DNA of 64,000 bases from Sesamum alatum (lineage: Eukaryota > Streptophyta > Magnoliopsida > Lamiales > Pedaliaceae), in assembly GCA_034509735.1 (NCBI GenBank), contig JACGWO010000001.1, forward strand, positions 29,267,966 through 29,331,965, read 5' to 3'. Positions within the stretch are counted from its first letter, which is position 1; each line of letters begins with the position of its first letter. A model generated the notes under the pieces. That model was not told where the DNA came from. It saw only the letters and a program-made list of their open reading frames with translations, and searched no databases. Positions 37,898 to 49,500 of the stretch are shown piece by piece. The position numbers and the translations under genes were made by a program.

Positions 37898-37915
37898 ACA
37901 AAATCGTTTAAACAA
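37898..37915 (+). repeat. Target-site duplication, left copy
   Basis: The sequence acaaaatcgtttaaacaa matches acaaactcgtttaaacaa at 43505-43522 at 17 of 18 positions. Both are ordinary satellite monomer text and share the rarer tcgttt variant, so they once were the same site. The satellite continues in register across the pair. Confidence 0.85.
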
Positions 37916-37938
37916 CAATACACACATTCTCGGGCTTC

Positions 37939-39813
37939 ATGGCCAATGATGAGCCGCCCTTGGATGATATCGAAAGCGGTAATGGGAGCGCCGTTGTTGG
38001 TTGTCCGTCGTCGGAAGAGGAGAACGCACTTAATCGGTTACTCTCCGAGTTCAACTTGTCCGAGTTCATTGCGTTGGCTAATAGGGTGATTGATGAAGGT
38101 GACATTGCATCTCTGGAGGCTATATCGGACTTAAAGCGTAGATGGAATGAAAAATTTGGTGAGTTTCAGCCCCGGCCGTCAATGGTTGCACGCCCTTCCT
38201 CGTCCCGCACCCTCACTCCTGTCCGGCTGATTACGGCTCCTACTCGGCCAGCACGTCGGGTTCCACGCATGCCAACGACCGAACAAATGAATGCGTATCT
38301 ACTACACACTCCCTTGGTGGCCCCATCATTTCCTGTTCCTCTTCTCTCATTGCCACCGTCGTCCATGGCTTCCTCGATTTTTCGGGTGAGTGCTGCGACT
38401 GCAACCCTAGCGCCGCCATCCATTGTTATTGTTTTGGAAGGCTCCCAACAAGATCCAGATAATCAGCCGCCTTCCTTACCTGTGGACAATCAGCCGCAAT
38501 ATTCCTTACCTGTTGAGACATCTCCCTTCAAATCTGATTCACCTTCCATAGGTGTGGATAACCAGCCGCAATCTTCCATACATGGCGAGATAAGCAGCCG
38601 CAATATTCCTTACATACGTGAGGATAAGCAGCCGCAATATTCCTTACATGGCGAGACACCTTCCTTCCAATCTGATCCGCCTTCTATATGAGTGGATACT
38701 CAGCCGCAATCTTCCTTATTTAGCATGGATACACGTCTGGACGGAAATTTGCATAATTTACCGCCGGCTGCTCCCCTTACACGACCACCATTTTCAGCCT
38801 CTTTGGACAAAGGAAACGTGGCTAAACCACCGGACATATTCATTGGTAACGTTCCCTTGACATCAAGTTATTCTACGTTATCATCTGTTGATAAAATTAC
38901 TGATGCATTTCATAATTCTACTCAGAAAACTCTCAATTATGTTTCCTCCTTTGGTTCAAAATGGTGAAACTATTGTTCGCCCTTCGTTGAATTTAATTCG
39001 TGATGGTTCTCAACGTTGGATGCATATTATTGTTGGCTATTTTTTGGGTCGTCGCCCTTACTTTCACGACATGGAAGCCTTTGCTAAGAAGACATGGCCG
39101 ATGGTGCATAAGGTCACGGCCACGGCTAATGGTTTCTTTTTCTTTCAATTCAATACGATGAAAGCGATGGAGGAGGTGCTTGAGGGAGGGCCGTGGCTTT
39201 TCCACGGTCAACCTATTCTCCTTCAACGTTGGGAGGCCGGATTGGCACTAAGGAAGCACAAACTTACTGAAGTCCCAATCTGGATTAGGTTACGTCACCT
39301 CCCGGTGGAATTTTGGACTGATGAGGGTTTCAGTGTAGTAGCTAGTGGGATTGGAAAGCCACTGTACCAAGATGCTATCACGAAGGCATGCACGAGACTG
39401 GACTTTGCTCGTGTGTGCGTTATGTTGGATATCTCTTCCACACTTCCGAAACATATTGTTATCATGGCTCCTACAGAGGATGGCCGGGAAGTACCATGTA
39501 AGGTAGACGTGGAGTATGAATGGATTCCACCGAAGTGCGTCAAGTGCATGTGCTTGGGGCACTCCACGAGTTCTTGCTCACCGCAGAAGCCTCCACCTCG
39601 TCCCCCAGTGAAAGTTTTTGTGCCTCGAACAACAACTGAAACACGTCCGGTTCCACGAGCGAACGTGGAAAAGGAACCAACCAAGAGATGGCTATTGCTA
39701 AGGGAAAGGAGATTGTCCTCTTTAATTCTTTTGAAGGTCTTGAATGTGAGGATGACACTATATCAGACACTCAGGGCCCTAAACAATGCAGCCCTTCCGA
39801 ATTGGTTTTATGA
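37939..39813 (+). pseudogene. LINE ORF1 protein (DUF4283 plus CCHC zinc knuckle), broken
   Basis: This would be an RNA-binding, gag-like chaperone of the LINE ribonucleoprotein. The chosen ATG is at 37939 (MANDEPPLDDIESGNG), about 625 codons to the TGA at 39811-39813. The N-terminal part is Pro/Ser-rich with a short repeat region (38455-38720). There is an in-frame TGA at 38689-38691. The frame moves by +1 near 38930-38965 and returns to the original frame near 39660-39687. In the shifted frame lies a DUF4283-like domain (GYFLGRRPYFHDM through PVEFWTDEGFSVVASGIGKP). It is followed by a CX2CX4HX4C knuckle, CVKCMCLGHSTSSC, at 39536-39577. The C-terminal tail in the original frame includes KGKEIVLFNSFEGLECEDD. 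The stop overlaps the ORF2 start as ATGA. Confidence 0.9.
38455..38720 (+). repeat. Short coding repeats in LINE ORF1
   Basis: Six occurrences of a cagccgcaatattccttac-like motif lie at about 38463, 38492, 38562, 38596, 38629 and 38701. They encode repeated (D/E)(N/K)QPQYSL-type peptides. Spacing varies (about 29-72 bp). The in-frame TGA that ends the first open part of ORF1 lies between the fifth and sixth copies. Confidence 0.8.
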
Positions 39814-42800
39814 TTAATGCAGCTGTTTGGAATGTGCGAGGGCTGAACCGAAGAGACCACCAAGTGGCAGTTGGCGATCTTGTTTCAGCCCACAGGTTAT
39901 GTTTTCTTGGTATTCTTGAAACTCGTGTTTCTTTGGTTAATGTTGATCGTATACAATCTTGTGTACTTCCTCGTTGGAATTGGTTTTCTGATTATTCTGT
40001 TGTTGGTAACCGTATTTGGCTTGCTTGGAATGATGATGAACTTGATGTAGAGGTTCTAATGGTACACTTACAATTCATACACTGCAAGTTGTTTATTCGT
40101 AGACATCATTTCTATATCCTTGCTACGGTTGTCTATGGGTCTATGAGGTTGGGACTAGACGTGACCTTTGGCAGGAGCTCGGTAGGATTTCCCTGGGAAT
40201 ATCTGATCAGCCATGGCTGGTTCTCGAGGATTTTAATACGGTGGTGGACATGAGCGAGGTATGTGGGCGGTCGGGTGACATCCGTGTCGCTATGGAGGAA
40301 TTTCGGAGGTGCTTGATGGACACTGGACTTATTCACCTACCCATGCAGGGGTGTACGTTTTCATGGCACAATTGCAGTGATGATCACCGGAGTCTATGGA
40401 AGAAACTTGACCGTATGCTTGTCAATGACAGTTGGTTCCGACAGTGGCCGGATAGCTGTTACCACAGTCTTAAACCCCGGACTTCGGATCACTCCCTTTG
40501 GTTCTCAAGGTACTTCCTTTACCCCGCCGGCCGGCATGTTCAGATTTGATAATTATTTGGCTTCCTCTCCGTCCTTTATTCCTATAGTTCGGGATGTCTG
40601 GCATCATCAGATTGAGGGTACGGCTATGTATGAGGTTACACGGAAACTGAAAGCACTGAAACCTATTTTTCATGCTGAGAGGAGGAAAAAAGGAGACCTC
40701 GCCCAGAATGTCCAACTAGCGGCAGAATTTCTTGCATTAGCACAATCGGTGCTACAGTTGGATAGGCACAACTCTCTTATTCTACATCTGGAGTATTGTT
40801 GTCGGGTGGTTTTCTCGAAGGCCACTAAAATGGAACAAAGAATGTTGCAGCAACGGGCAAAGATTCAATGGCTCAAAGGAGGGGACTAGTGTACTCGGGT
40901 TTTCTTTCGTAAGGTGGCCAAAAGGCGTGCGTCTAAACGTATTTTTCAGATCAGCACTTCTGATGGCCATATTAAGACGGACTACCAAGAGGTTGTTGAC
41001 GAGTTTGTGAACTATTACAAGGGACTTCTTGGAGGAGATCGTCGGATTAGGCATATTGATATTCGCTATCTCCGCCCATGGGCACGACATATTTTAACGG
41101 ATTACGAATCCTCCCAACTTGTGATGCCTGTCACTAGGGCAGAGGTGAAAGAGGCTTTCTTTGACATTGCGGAGGATAAATCTCCAGGGCCAGATGGCTA
41201 TTCAACAGGGTTCTACAAAGCGGCATGGCCTATTATTGGAGACGAGGTTGCTAAGGCGGTGATTGATTTTTTTCAATCATGGACGATTACTGAAGCAGGT
41301 TAATGCTACTTTGCTTGCACTCATCCCTAAAGTTCAATCCCCGGTCACTGTGGCCGATTTTCGGCCTATTTCATGTTGCAACGTGTTGTATAAAGCGATC
41401 AGGAAGATTATGGTGCAGCGGCTTCGGCCTTTGCTGGATAGGTTAATTAGTTCGACTCAGAATGCTTTTGTTCCAGGGCGATCTATTAGTGATAATATCT
41501 TGTTGGCACAGGAGCTTTTCGATGGGTACAATCAACAACGTTCACCTCCGAGATGTGCCTTGAAAGTGGACTTGAGAAAGGCTTATGACACGGTCGAATG
41601 GGACTTCCTATTAGCAACTTTGGATCTTTTCGGTTTCCCGCATCAATTTCGGAGGTGGGTGGAGGAGTGTGTTACAACGACCTCCTTTTCGGTGTACCTT
41701 AATGGTAGCATTTATGGTTTTTTTACCGGAGCGCGAGGGTTAAGACAAGGTGACCCAATGTCGCCTTATCTTTTTGTTATGGTTATGGAGTTACTTCGAA
41801 TGCTTATCCAACATCTTATTGAACAGGATGAAGGATTTCGGTTCCACTGGAAGTGCCAGGAGATTGGACTTTTCCAGTTGAGTTTTGCCGACGATTTGTT
41901 GCTATTCAGTAGTGCTGATGAGGGGTCGGTGGGTGTTTTCCATAGGGGCCTTCAAATTTTTTCGGGTCTTTCTGGGTTATTTGCCAACCCTGCTAAGAGT
42001 CAGATTATTATCTCCAAATTCGCCTAGGACAACAAGGATGCACTCCTGCAGTTATTGGGATTCCAGGAGGGCCTATTGCCGGTTACATACCTTGGTCTCC
42101 CACTTCTCTCTTCACGTCTTAAAATATCAGATTGCCAGCCTCTGTTGCAGAAAATTGAGAAGCGAATTAAAAGTTGGGAAGGTGTACAGCTTACATTCGC
42201 GGGACGTGTTCAGTTGATTAAATCAGTCCTCATGGCCTTTAACACTTACTGGTCCTTGGCATTTATTTTGCTAAAAGGGATTATTCGGTGCATTGAGCAG
42301 TTGATGAGAAACTTCCTTTGGAAAGGATCCTCACAGTCGGGATACGCGAAAGTTTCTTGGTCACAAGTGTGTCTACCTAAGGCGGAAGGTAGTCAAGGTA
42401 TTCGAGATGTTCAGACACTTAATTATGCCTTGATGAGTAAACACCTGTGGTCGATTATAAATCATAGCACTTCTTCTTCTATCTGGGTGGTGTGGATCTA
42501 CCATTACAGACTTCATGGTAAATCTGTTTGGACGGTGAGAGACAAAGCGGGATCATGGGCATGGAGGAAGCTTCTCCGCCTGCGACCTATTTTGAAGCCT
42601 CGGATTGATTACATTATTGGTGATGGTGGTTCCACATCTCTATGGCATGACCCTTGGCACCACCTAGGCCCTGTTATTCAGCAGATACCAAGGGGTCCTG
42701 GCTTGACTGGAACACTAAGTACTGATTTATTGAAATCTGTCATTCTTGAGGGGGAATGGAATTGGCCACTTATCACAGACATGGAGTGCTTGGTTATTTT

Positions 42801-43444
42801 GCAGTCCTTGCCCACCATTCATGGTGGACAGGATCGGATTCTCTGGAGAGGGACAGGAAAAGGTTTTTCTACATCGGAGGCATATAGAGCTCTACGGACA
42901 TCCTCACAAAAAGTTGTTTGGTCTTCACTTCTTTTGGGGCCTTTTAAAATCCCACGCAACACCTTTATCCTGTGGCTTGCTATCCTTGGACGATTATCCA
43001 CTTTGGATAAGCCTTGGTTTCTTCACTTGGACACTACTTGTATACTATGGCACTGACGGACAATCTGAAAGTCATACTCACATGTTCTTTGATTGTCGGT
43101 TTTCACGTCAATGCCTTGGAGCCATTAGACGCCGAGTCCGGTTTCCATGGCCGAACCGAGAGTGGAATATGGATGTTACTTGGGCATCTACAAGGTGGAG
43201 AGGACGGCATGTTATTAATGCGGCATATAGAGCTTTGTTGGCTTCATTTATCTACCACCTATGGCAAGAACGCAACCGAAGGAGGTTCCAAGCAACCGAG
43301 TGTACTGCTGATACGATAGGGAGATTAGTGGTTGAGGAAATCCGACAACTTATTTTGAGTTCTGATCTTCCTTGTAATATTAGTACTATAGCATTATTTA
43401 GATTGTGGCGGATCCCTTGGACTCATTTCCAAGGTTCCGTTTGA
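39810..43444 (+). pseudogene. LINE ORF2 polyprotein (AP endonuclease, reverse transcriptase, zf-RVT), broken
   Basis: This encodes the enzyme for target-primed reverse transcription. The ATG at 39810 begins MINAAVWNVRGLN. The total is about 1,210 codons. The endonuclease shows the early Asn (WNVRGLN), the Glu in LGILETRV, LEDFN where GDFN is usual, and TSDHS near 40480. The RT shows SPGPDG (41181-41198), FRPISCCNVLYK, QNAFVPGRSISDN, VDLRKAYD, GLRQGDPMSPYLF and FADD (41884-41895). The C-terminal part carries a zf-RVT region with the H-x-H-x-FF-x-C pattern near 43075-43100. Damage: frameshifts near 40110-40160, 40490, 41275-41300 and 43045-43060, and TAG stops at 40887-40889 and 42025-42027, both probably former Gln codons. 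It cannot be translated whole. Confidence 0.95.
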
Positions 43445-43504
43445 TTGGCATGTACTTTTTGTAACTCTTTTCTATTTAATGAAACTTACCTTTACCGGAA
43501 AAAA
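43445..43504 (+). other. LINE 3' untranslated end and poly(A)
   Basis: After the ORF2 stop come about 54 bp, including tttctatttaatgaaactta and tttaccgg, then A7 (43499-43505, the last A shared with the duplication). A short 3' end with a T-rich, taataaa-like stretch followed by ttaccg and A's is typical of plant L1 elements as I know them. Confidence 0.8.
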
Positions 43505-43522
43505 ACAAACTCGTTTAAACAA
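43505..43522 (+). repeat. Target-site duplication, right copy
   Basis: The sequence acaaactcgtttaaacaa differs from the left copy (37898-37915) by one base. Satellite text continues directly as gtttagaaagtaatcc. Confidence 0.85.
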
Positions 43523-46500
43523 GTTTAGAAAGTAATCCACTTTTATCTTTGCCATATCGAGGGTTGGAGAACCTTCATAATCAATCGTATGTACATGCCT
43601 AATACTCAATACAATCGTAGGAAACACGTTGTGCTTTCAGTCATTATCATTAACTGATAGATAACTCATTTTGGGCTATAAATATATTTGTATTGACTAT
43701 AATAATCAATACAAAAGCCACTCTTCGATTGTATGATTAGGACTCCATGTTATTCAACATTAAAATGCACTACGACAACACATGGAACACTCTTTTGATC
43801 CATGGACTCATCTTTGTACCTTTGCGCAAAGACAAACTCCTTTAAACAAATTTAGACACTAATGCACTTTTATCTTTGCCAAATCGAGGGCTTGGAGAAC
43901 CTTCATAATCAATCGTACGTCCGGGTACATGCCTAATACTCAACACAATTGTAGGAAACACCTTGTGCTTTCAATCCTTATCATTGACTGATAGATGACT
44001 CATTTCTGGCTATAAATGTAGTTGTATTGACTCTAATAATCAATATTAAAGCTACTCTTCGATTATATGACTAGCACTCAATCTTATTCAACATAAAAAT
44101 ACACTAGGAAAACATCTAGAACACTCTTTCGAGCCATGGACTCAGCTTTGTACCTTTGCGCAACGACAAACTCCTTTAAACAAGTTTAGACACTAATGCA
44201 CTTTTATCTTTGCCATATCGAGGGACTTGGAGAACCTTCATAATCAAATCGTATGTCCGGATACATGCCTAATACTAAACACAATTGTAGGAAACACCTT
44301 GTGCATTCAGTCCTTATATTGACTGATAGATGACTCATTTATTGCTATAAATATATTCGTACTGACTCTAATAATCAATATTAAAGCCTTCTTCGATTAG
44401 TAGGACTCCATCTTATTCAACATAAAAATGTACTAGGACTACATCTAGAACACTCTTTCGAGCCATGGACTCAGCTTTGTACCTTTGTGCGAAGACAAAC
44501 TCCTTTAAATAAATTTAGACACTACTGCACTTTTATCTTTGCCATATCGAAGGCTTGGAGAACCTTCATAATCAATCGTACGTCCGGATACATGGCTAAT
44601 ACTCAACACAATCGTAGGAAAACACCTTGTGCTTTCAGTGCTTATCATTGACCGATAGATGACACATTTTTTGCTATAAATATTCGTATTGACTCTAATA
44701 ATCAATGTAAAGACCCTCTTCGAGATTATATGACCAGGATTCCATCTTATTCAACATAAAAATGCACTAGGACTACATCTAGAACACTCTTTTGAGCCAT
44801 AGTCTCAGATTGTACCTTTGCACAGCGACAAACTCCTTTAAAAAAGTTTAGACACTAAAGCACTTTTATCTTTGTCATATCGGGGCTTGGAGAACCTTCA
44901 TAATCAATCATACCTTCGGATACATTCCTAATAGTCAACACAATCGTAGAAAACACCTTGTGCTTTCAGTCCTTATCATTGACTGATAGATGACACATTT
45001 TCGGCTATAAATATATTCGTATTGACTCTAATAATCAATATTAAAACCACTCTTCGATTATATGACTAGGATTCCATCTTATTCAACATAAAAATGCACT
45101 AGGACTATATCTCGAACACTCTTTCGAGCCATGGACTCAGCTTTCTACCATTGCGCAAGACAAACTCCTTTATAAGTTTAGACACTAATGCACTTTTATC
45201 CTTGTCATATCGAGGGCTTGGAGAACCTTCATAATCAATCGTACGTCCGGATACATGCCTAATACTCAACACAATCGTAGGAAACACCTTGTGCTTTACG
45301 TCCTTATCATTGACTGATAGATGACTCATTTTTGGCTATAAATATATTTGTATTGACTCTAATAATCAATATTAAAGTCCTCTTCGATTATATGACTAGG
45401 ATTCCATCTTATTCAACATAAAAATGCTCTAGGACTACATCTAGAACACTCTTTTGAGCTATGGACTGAGCTATGTACTTTTGCGCAAAGATAAACTCCT
45501 TTAAACAAGTTTAGACACTAATGCACTTTTATCTTTGCCATATCGAGGGTTTGGAGAACCTTCATAATCAATCGTACGTCCGGATACATGCTTAATACAC
45601 AACACAATCGTAGGAAACACCTTGTGCTTTCGATCCATATCATTGACTGATAGATGATTCATTTTCGGCTATAAATATATTCGTATTGACTCTAATAATC
45701 AATATTAAAACCACTCTTCCATTATATGACTAGGACTCCATCTTATTCAACATAAAAATGCACTAGGACTATATCTCGAACACTCTTTCGAGCCATGGAC
45801 TTAGCTTTGTACCTTTGCGCGACGACAAACTCCTTTATACAAGTTTAGACACTAATGCACCTTTATCTTTGTCATATCGAGGGCTTGGAAAACCTTCATA
45901 ATCAATCATACGTCCGGATACATGCCTAATACTCAACACATTCATAGGAAGCACCTTTTGTGCTTTCGGTCCTTATCATTGACTGATAGATGACTCATTT
46001 TTTACTACAAATATATTCGTATTGGCTCTAATAATCAATATTAAAACAACTCTTGGATTATATGACTAGCACTCCATCTTATTCAACATAAAAGTGCAGT
46101 AGGACTACATCTCGAACACTCTTTCGAGCCATGGACTCAGCTTTGTACCTTTGCGCAAGTTTAGACACTAAAGCACTCTTATCTTTGCCTTATCGAGGGC
46201 TTGGAGAACCTTCATAATCAATCGTACGTCCTACATGCCTAATACTCAACACAATCGTAGGAAACACCTTGTGCTTTCAGTCCTTATCATTGACTGATAG
46301 ATGACTCATTTTTTACTATAAATATATTTGTATTGATTCTAATAATCAATATTAAAACCACGCTTAGATTATATGACTAGGACTCCATCTTATTCAACAT
46401 AAAAGTGCACTAGGACTACATCTCGAACACTCCTTCAAGCCATGGACTCAGCTTTGTACCTTTGTGCAACGACAAACTCCTTTAAACGAGTTTAGACACT

Positions 46501-49500
46501 GAAGCACTTTTATCTTTGCCATATCGAGGGCTTGGAGAACCTTCATTATCAATCGTACGTTCGGATACATGCCTAATACTCAACACAATCGTAGGAAACA
46601 CCTTGTGCTTTCGGTCCTTATCATTGACTGATAGATGACTCATTTTTAGCTATAAATATATTTGTATTGACTCTAATAATCAATACTAAAGCCACTCTTC
46701 GATTATATGACTAGGACTCCATCTTATTGAACTTAAAAATGCACTAGGACTACATCTCGAACACTCTTTCGAGCCATGGACTCAGCTTTGTACCTTTGCG
46801 CAATGACAAACTCCTTCAAACAAGTTTAGACACTAAAGCACTCTTATGTTTTCCATATCAAGGGCTTGGAGAACCTTCATAATCAATCGTACGTCCGGAT
46901 ACATGCCTAATACTCAACACAATCGTAGGAAACACCTTGTGCTTCCAGTCCTTATCATTGACTGATAGATGATTCTTTTTTTACTATAAATATATTCGTA
47001 TTGACTCTAATAATCAATATTAAAACCACGCTTCGATTATATGATGAGGACTCCATTTTATTCAACATAAAAGTGCACTAGGACTATATCTCGAACACTC
47101 TTTCGATCCATGAACTCAGCTTTGTACCTTTGCGCAACAACAAACTCCTTTAAACAAGTTTAGACACTAAAGCACTTTTATCTTTTCCATATCAAGGGCT
47201 TGGAGAACCTTCAAAATGAATCGTACGTCCGGATACATGCCTAATACTCAACACAATCGTAGGAAACACCTTGTGCTTTCTGTCCTTATCATTGACTGAT
47301 AGATGACTCATTTTTGGCTATAAATATATTCGTATTGGCTCTAATAACCAATATTAAAACCACGCTCGATTATATTACTAGGACTCCATCTTATTCAACA
47401 TAAAAGTGCACTAGGACTATATCTCGAACACTCTTTCGAGCCATGGACTCAGCTTTGTACATTTGCGCAACGACAAACTCTTTTAAACAAGTTTAGACAC
47501 TAATGCACTTTTATCTTTGCCATATCAGGGGCTTGGAGAACCTTGATAATCAATCGTACGTCCGGATACATGGCTAATACTCAACAAATCGTAGGAAACA
47601 CCTTGTGCTTTCAGTCCTTATCATTGACTGAAAGATCACTCATTTTTTGCTATAAATATATTCGTATTGACTCTAATAATCAATATGAAAGCCCTCTTCG
47701 AGATTATATGACTAGGACTCCATCTTATTCAACATAAAAATGCACTAGGACTACATCTCGAACACTGTTTCGAGCCATGGACTCAGCTTTGTACCTTTGC
47801 GCAACGATAAACTCCTTTAAACAAGTTTAGACACTAAAGCACTCTCATCTTTGCCTTATCGAGGGCTTGGAGAACCTTCATAATCAATCGTACGTCCGGA
47901 TACATGCCTAATACTCAATCGTAGGAAACACCTTGTGCTTTCAGTCCTTGTCATTGACTGATAGATGACTCATTTTTTACTATAAATATATTCGTATTGA
48001 CTCTAATAATCAATATTAAAACCACGCTTCGATTTTATGACTAGAACTCCATCTTATGCAACATAAAAGTGCACTAGGACAACATCTCGAACTCTCTTTT
48101 GAGCCATGGACTCAGCTTTGTACCTTTGTGCAACGACAAACTCCTTTAAACAAGTTTAGACACTAACGCACTCTTATGTTTGCCATATCGAAGGCTTGGA
48201 GAACCTTCATAATCAATTCCTACGTCCGGATACATGCCTAATACTCAACACAATCGTAGGAAACACCTTGTGCTTTCAGTCCTTATCATTGACTGATAGA
48301 TGACTCATTTTTTACAACAAATATATTCGTATTGACTCTAATAATCAATATTAAAACCACTCTTCGATTATATATGACTAGAACTCCATCTTATTCAACA
48401 TAAAAGTGCACTAGGACTATATCTCGAACACTTTTTCGAGCCGTGGACTCAGCTTTGTACCTTTGCGCAACGACAAAATCTTTTAAACAAGTTTAGACAC
48501 TAAAGCCCTTTTATCATTTCCATATCGAGGGCTTGGAGAACCTTCAAAATGAATCGTACGTCCGGATACATGCCTAATACTCAATACAATCGTAGGAAAC
48601 ACCTTGTGCTTTCAGTCCTTATCATTGACTGATAGATGACTCATTTTTCACTATAAATATATTCGTATTGGCTCTAATAATCAATATTAAAACTACTCTT
48701 CGATTATATGACTAGGACTCCATCTTATTCAACATAAAAGTGCACTAGGACTACATCTCGAACACTTTTTCGAGCCGTGGACTCAGCTTTGTACCTTTGC
48801 GCAACGACAAACTCTTTTAAACAAGTTTAGACACTAATGCACTTTTTTATCTTTGCCATATCAAGGGCTTGGAGAAACCTTCATAATCAATCGTACGTCC
48901 GGATACATGCCTAATACTCAACACAATCGTAGGAAACGCCTTGTTTTTTCAAGTCCTTATCATTGACAGATAGATCACTCATTTTTTTGCTATATATATA
49001 TATATATTCATATTGACTTTAATAATCAATATTAAAGCCCTCTTCAATTATATGACTAGGACTCCATCTTATTCAACATAAAAATGCACTAGGACTACAT
49101 CTAGAACACTCTTTTGAGCTATGGACTCTCTGTGTACCTTTGAGCAACGACAAACTCCGTTAAACAAGTTTAGTCACTAATTCACTTTTATCTTTACCAT
49201 ATCGAGGGCTTGGATAACCTTCATAATGAATCGTACGTCCGGATACATGCCTAATACTCAATTGTTTTCAGTCCTTATCATTGACTGATAGATGACTCAT
49301 TTTCGGGTATAAATATATTCCTATTGACTCTAATAATCAATGTTGAAAACCACTCTTTGATTATATGACTAGGACTCCATCTTATTCAACATAAAAATGC
49401 ACTAGGACTACATCTCGAAAACTCTTACGAGCAATGGACTCAGCTTTGTACATTTGCGCAATGAAAAAATCCTTTAAACAAGTTGAGACACTAATACACT

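Larger units (their letters stand above)
37916..43504 (+). mobile_element. L1-type LINE (non-LTR retrotransposon), inactive
   Basis: The element is about 5.6 kb and lies in the sense direction of the satellite. It has a very short 5' leader (23 bp), ORF1 (37939-39813), ORF2 (39810-43444), a 3' untranslated end of about 55 bp with a taatgaaac poly(A)-signal-like stretch, and a 7-A tail. It is flanked by an 18-bp target-site duplication. It has no long terminal repeats and no integrase. Its GC content is clearly higher than that of the satellite. Numerous frameshifts and stops make it defective. The short leader may mean slight 5' truncation. The ORF1 and RT sequences resemble LINEs of eudicots, perhaps Lamiales, but this is from memory and unverified. 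Confidence 0.95.

Noticed and set aside
38166..39770. Minus-strand ORFs across the LINE (for example 38166-38423, 39295-39684, 39540-39770)
   Set aside because: They are antisense shadows of ORF1, whose sense frames carry the recognised domain and zinc knuckle.
37916..43504. LTR retrotransposon or integrated pararetrovirus
   Set aside because: There are no long terminal repeats, integrase or protease. The RT has FADD, and the element has an AP endonuclease, a poly(A) end and a target-site duplication, as in L1-type LINEs.
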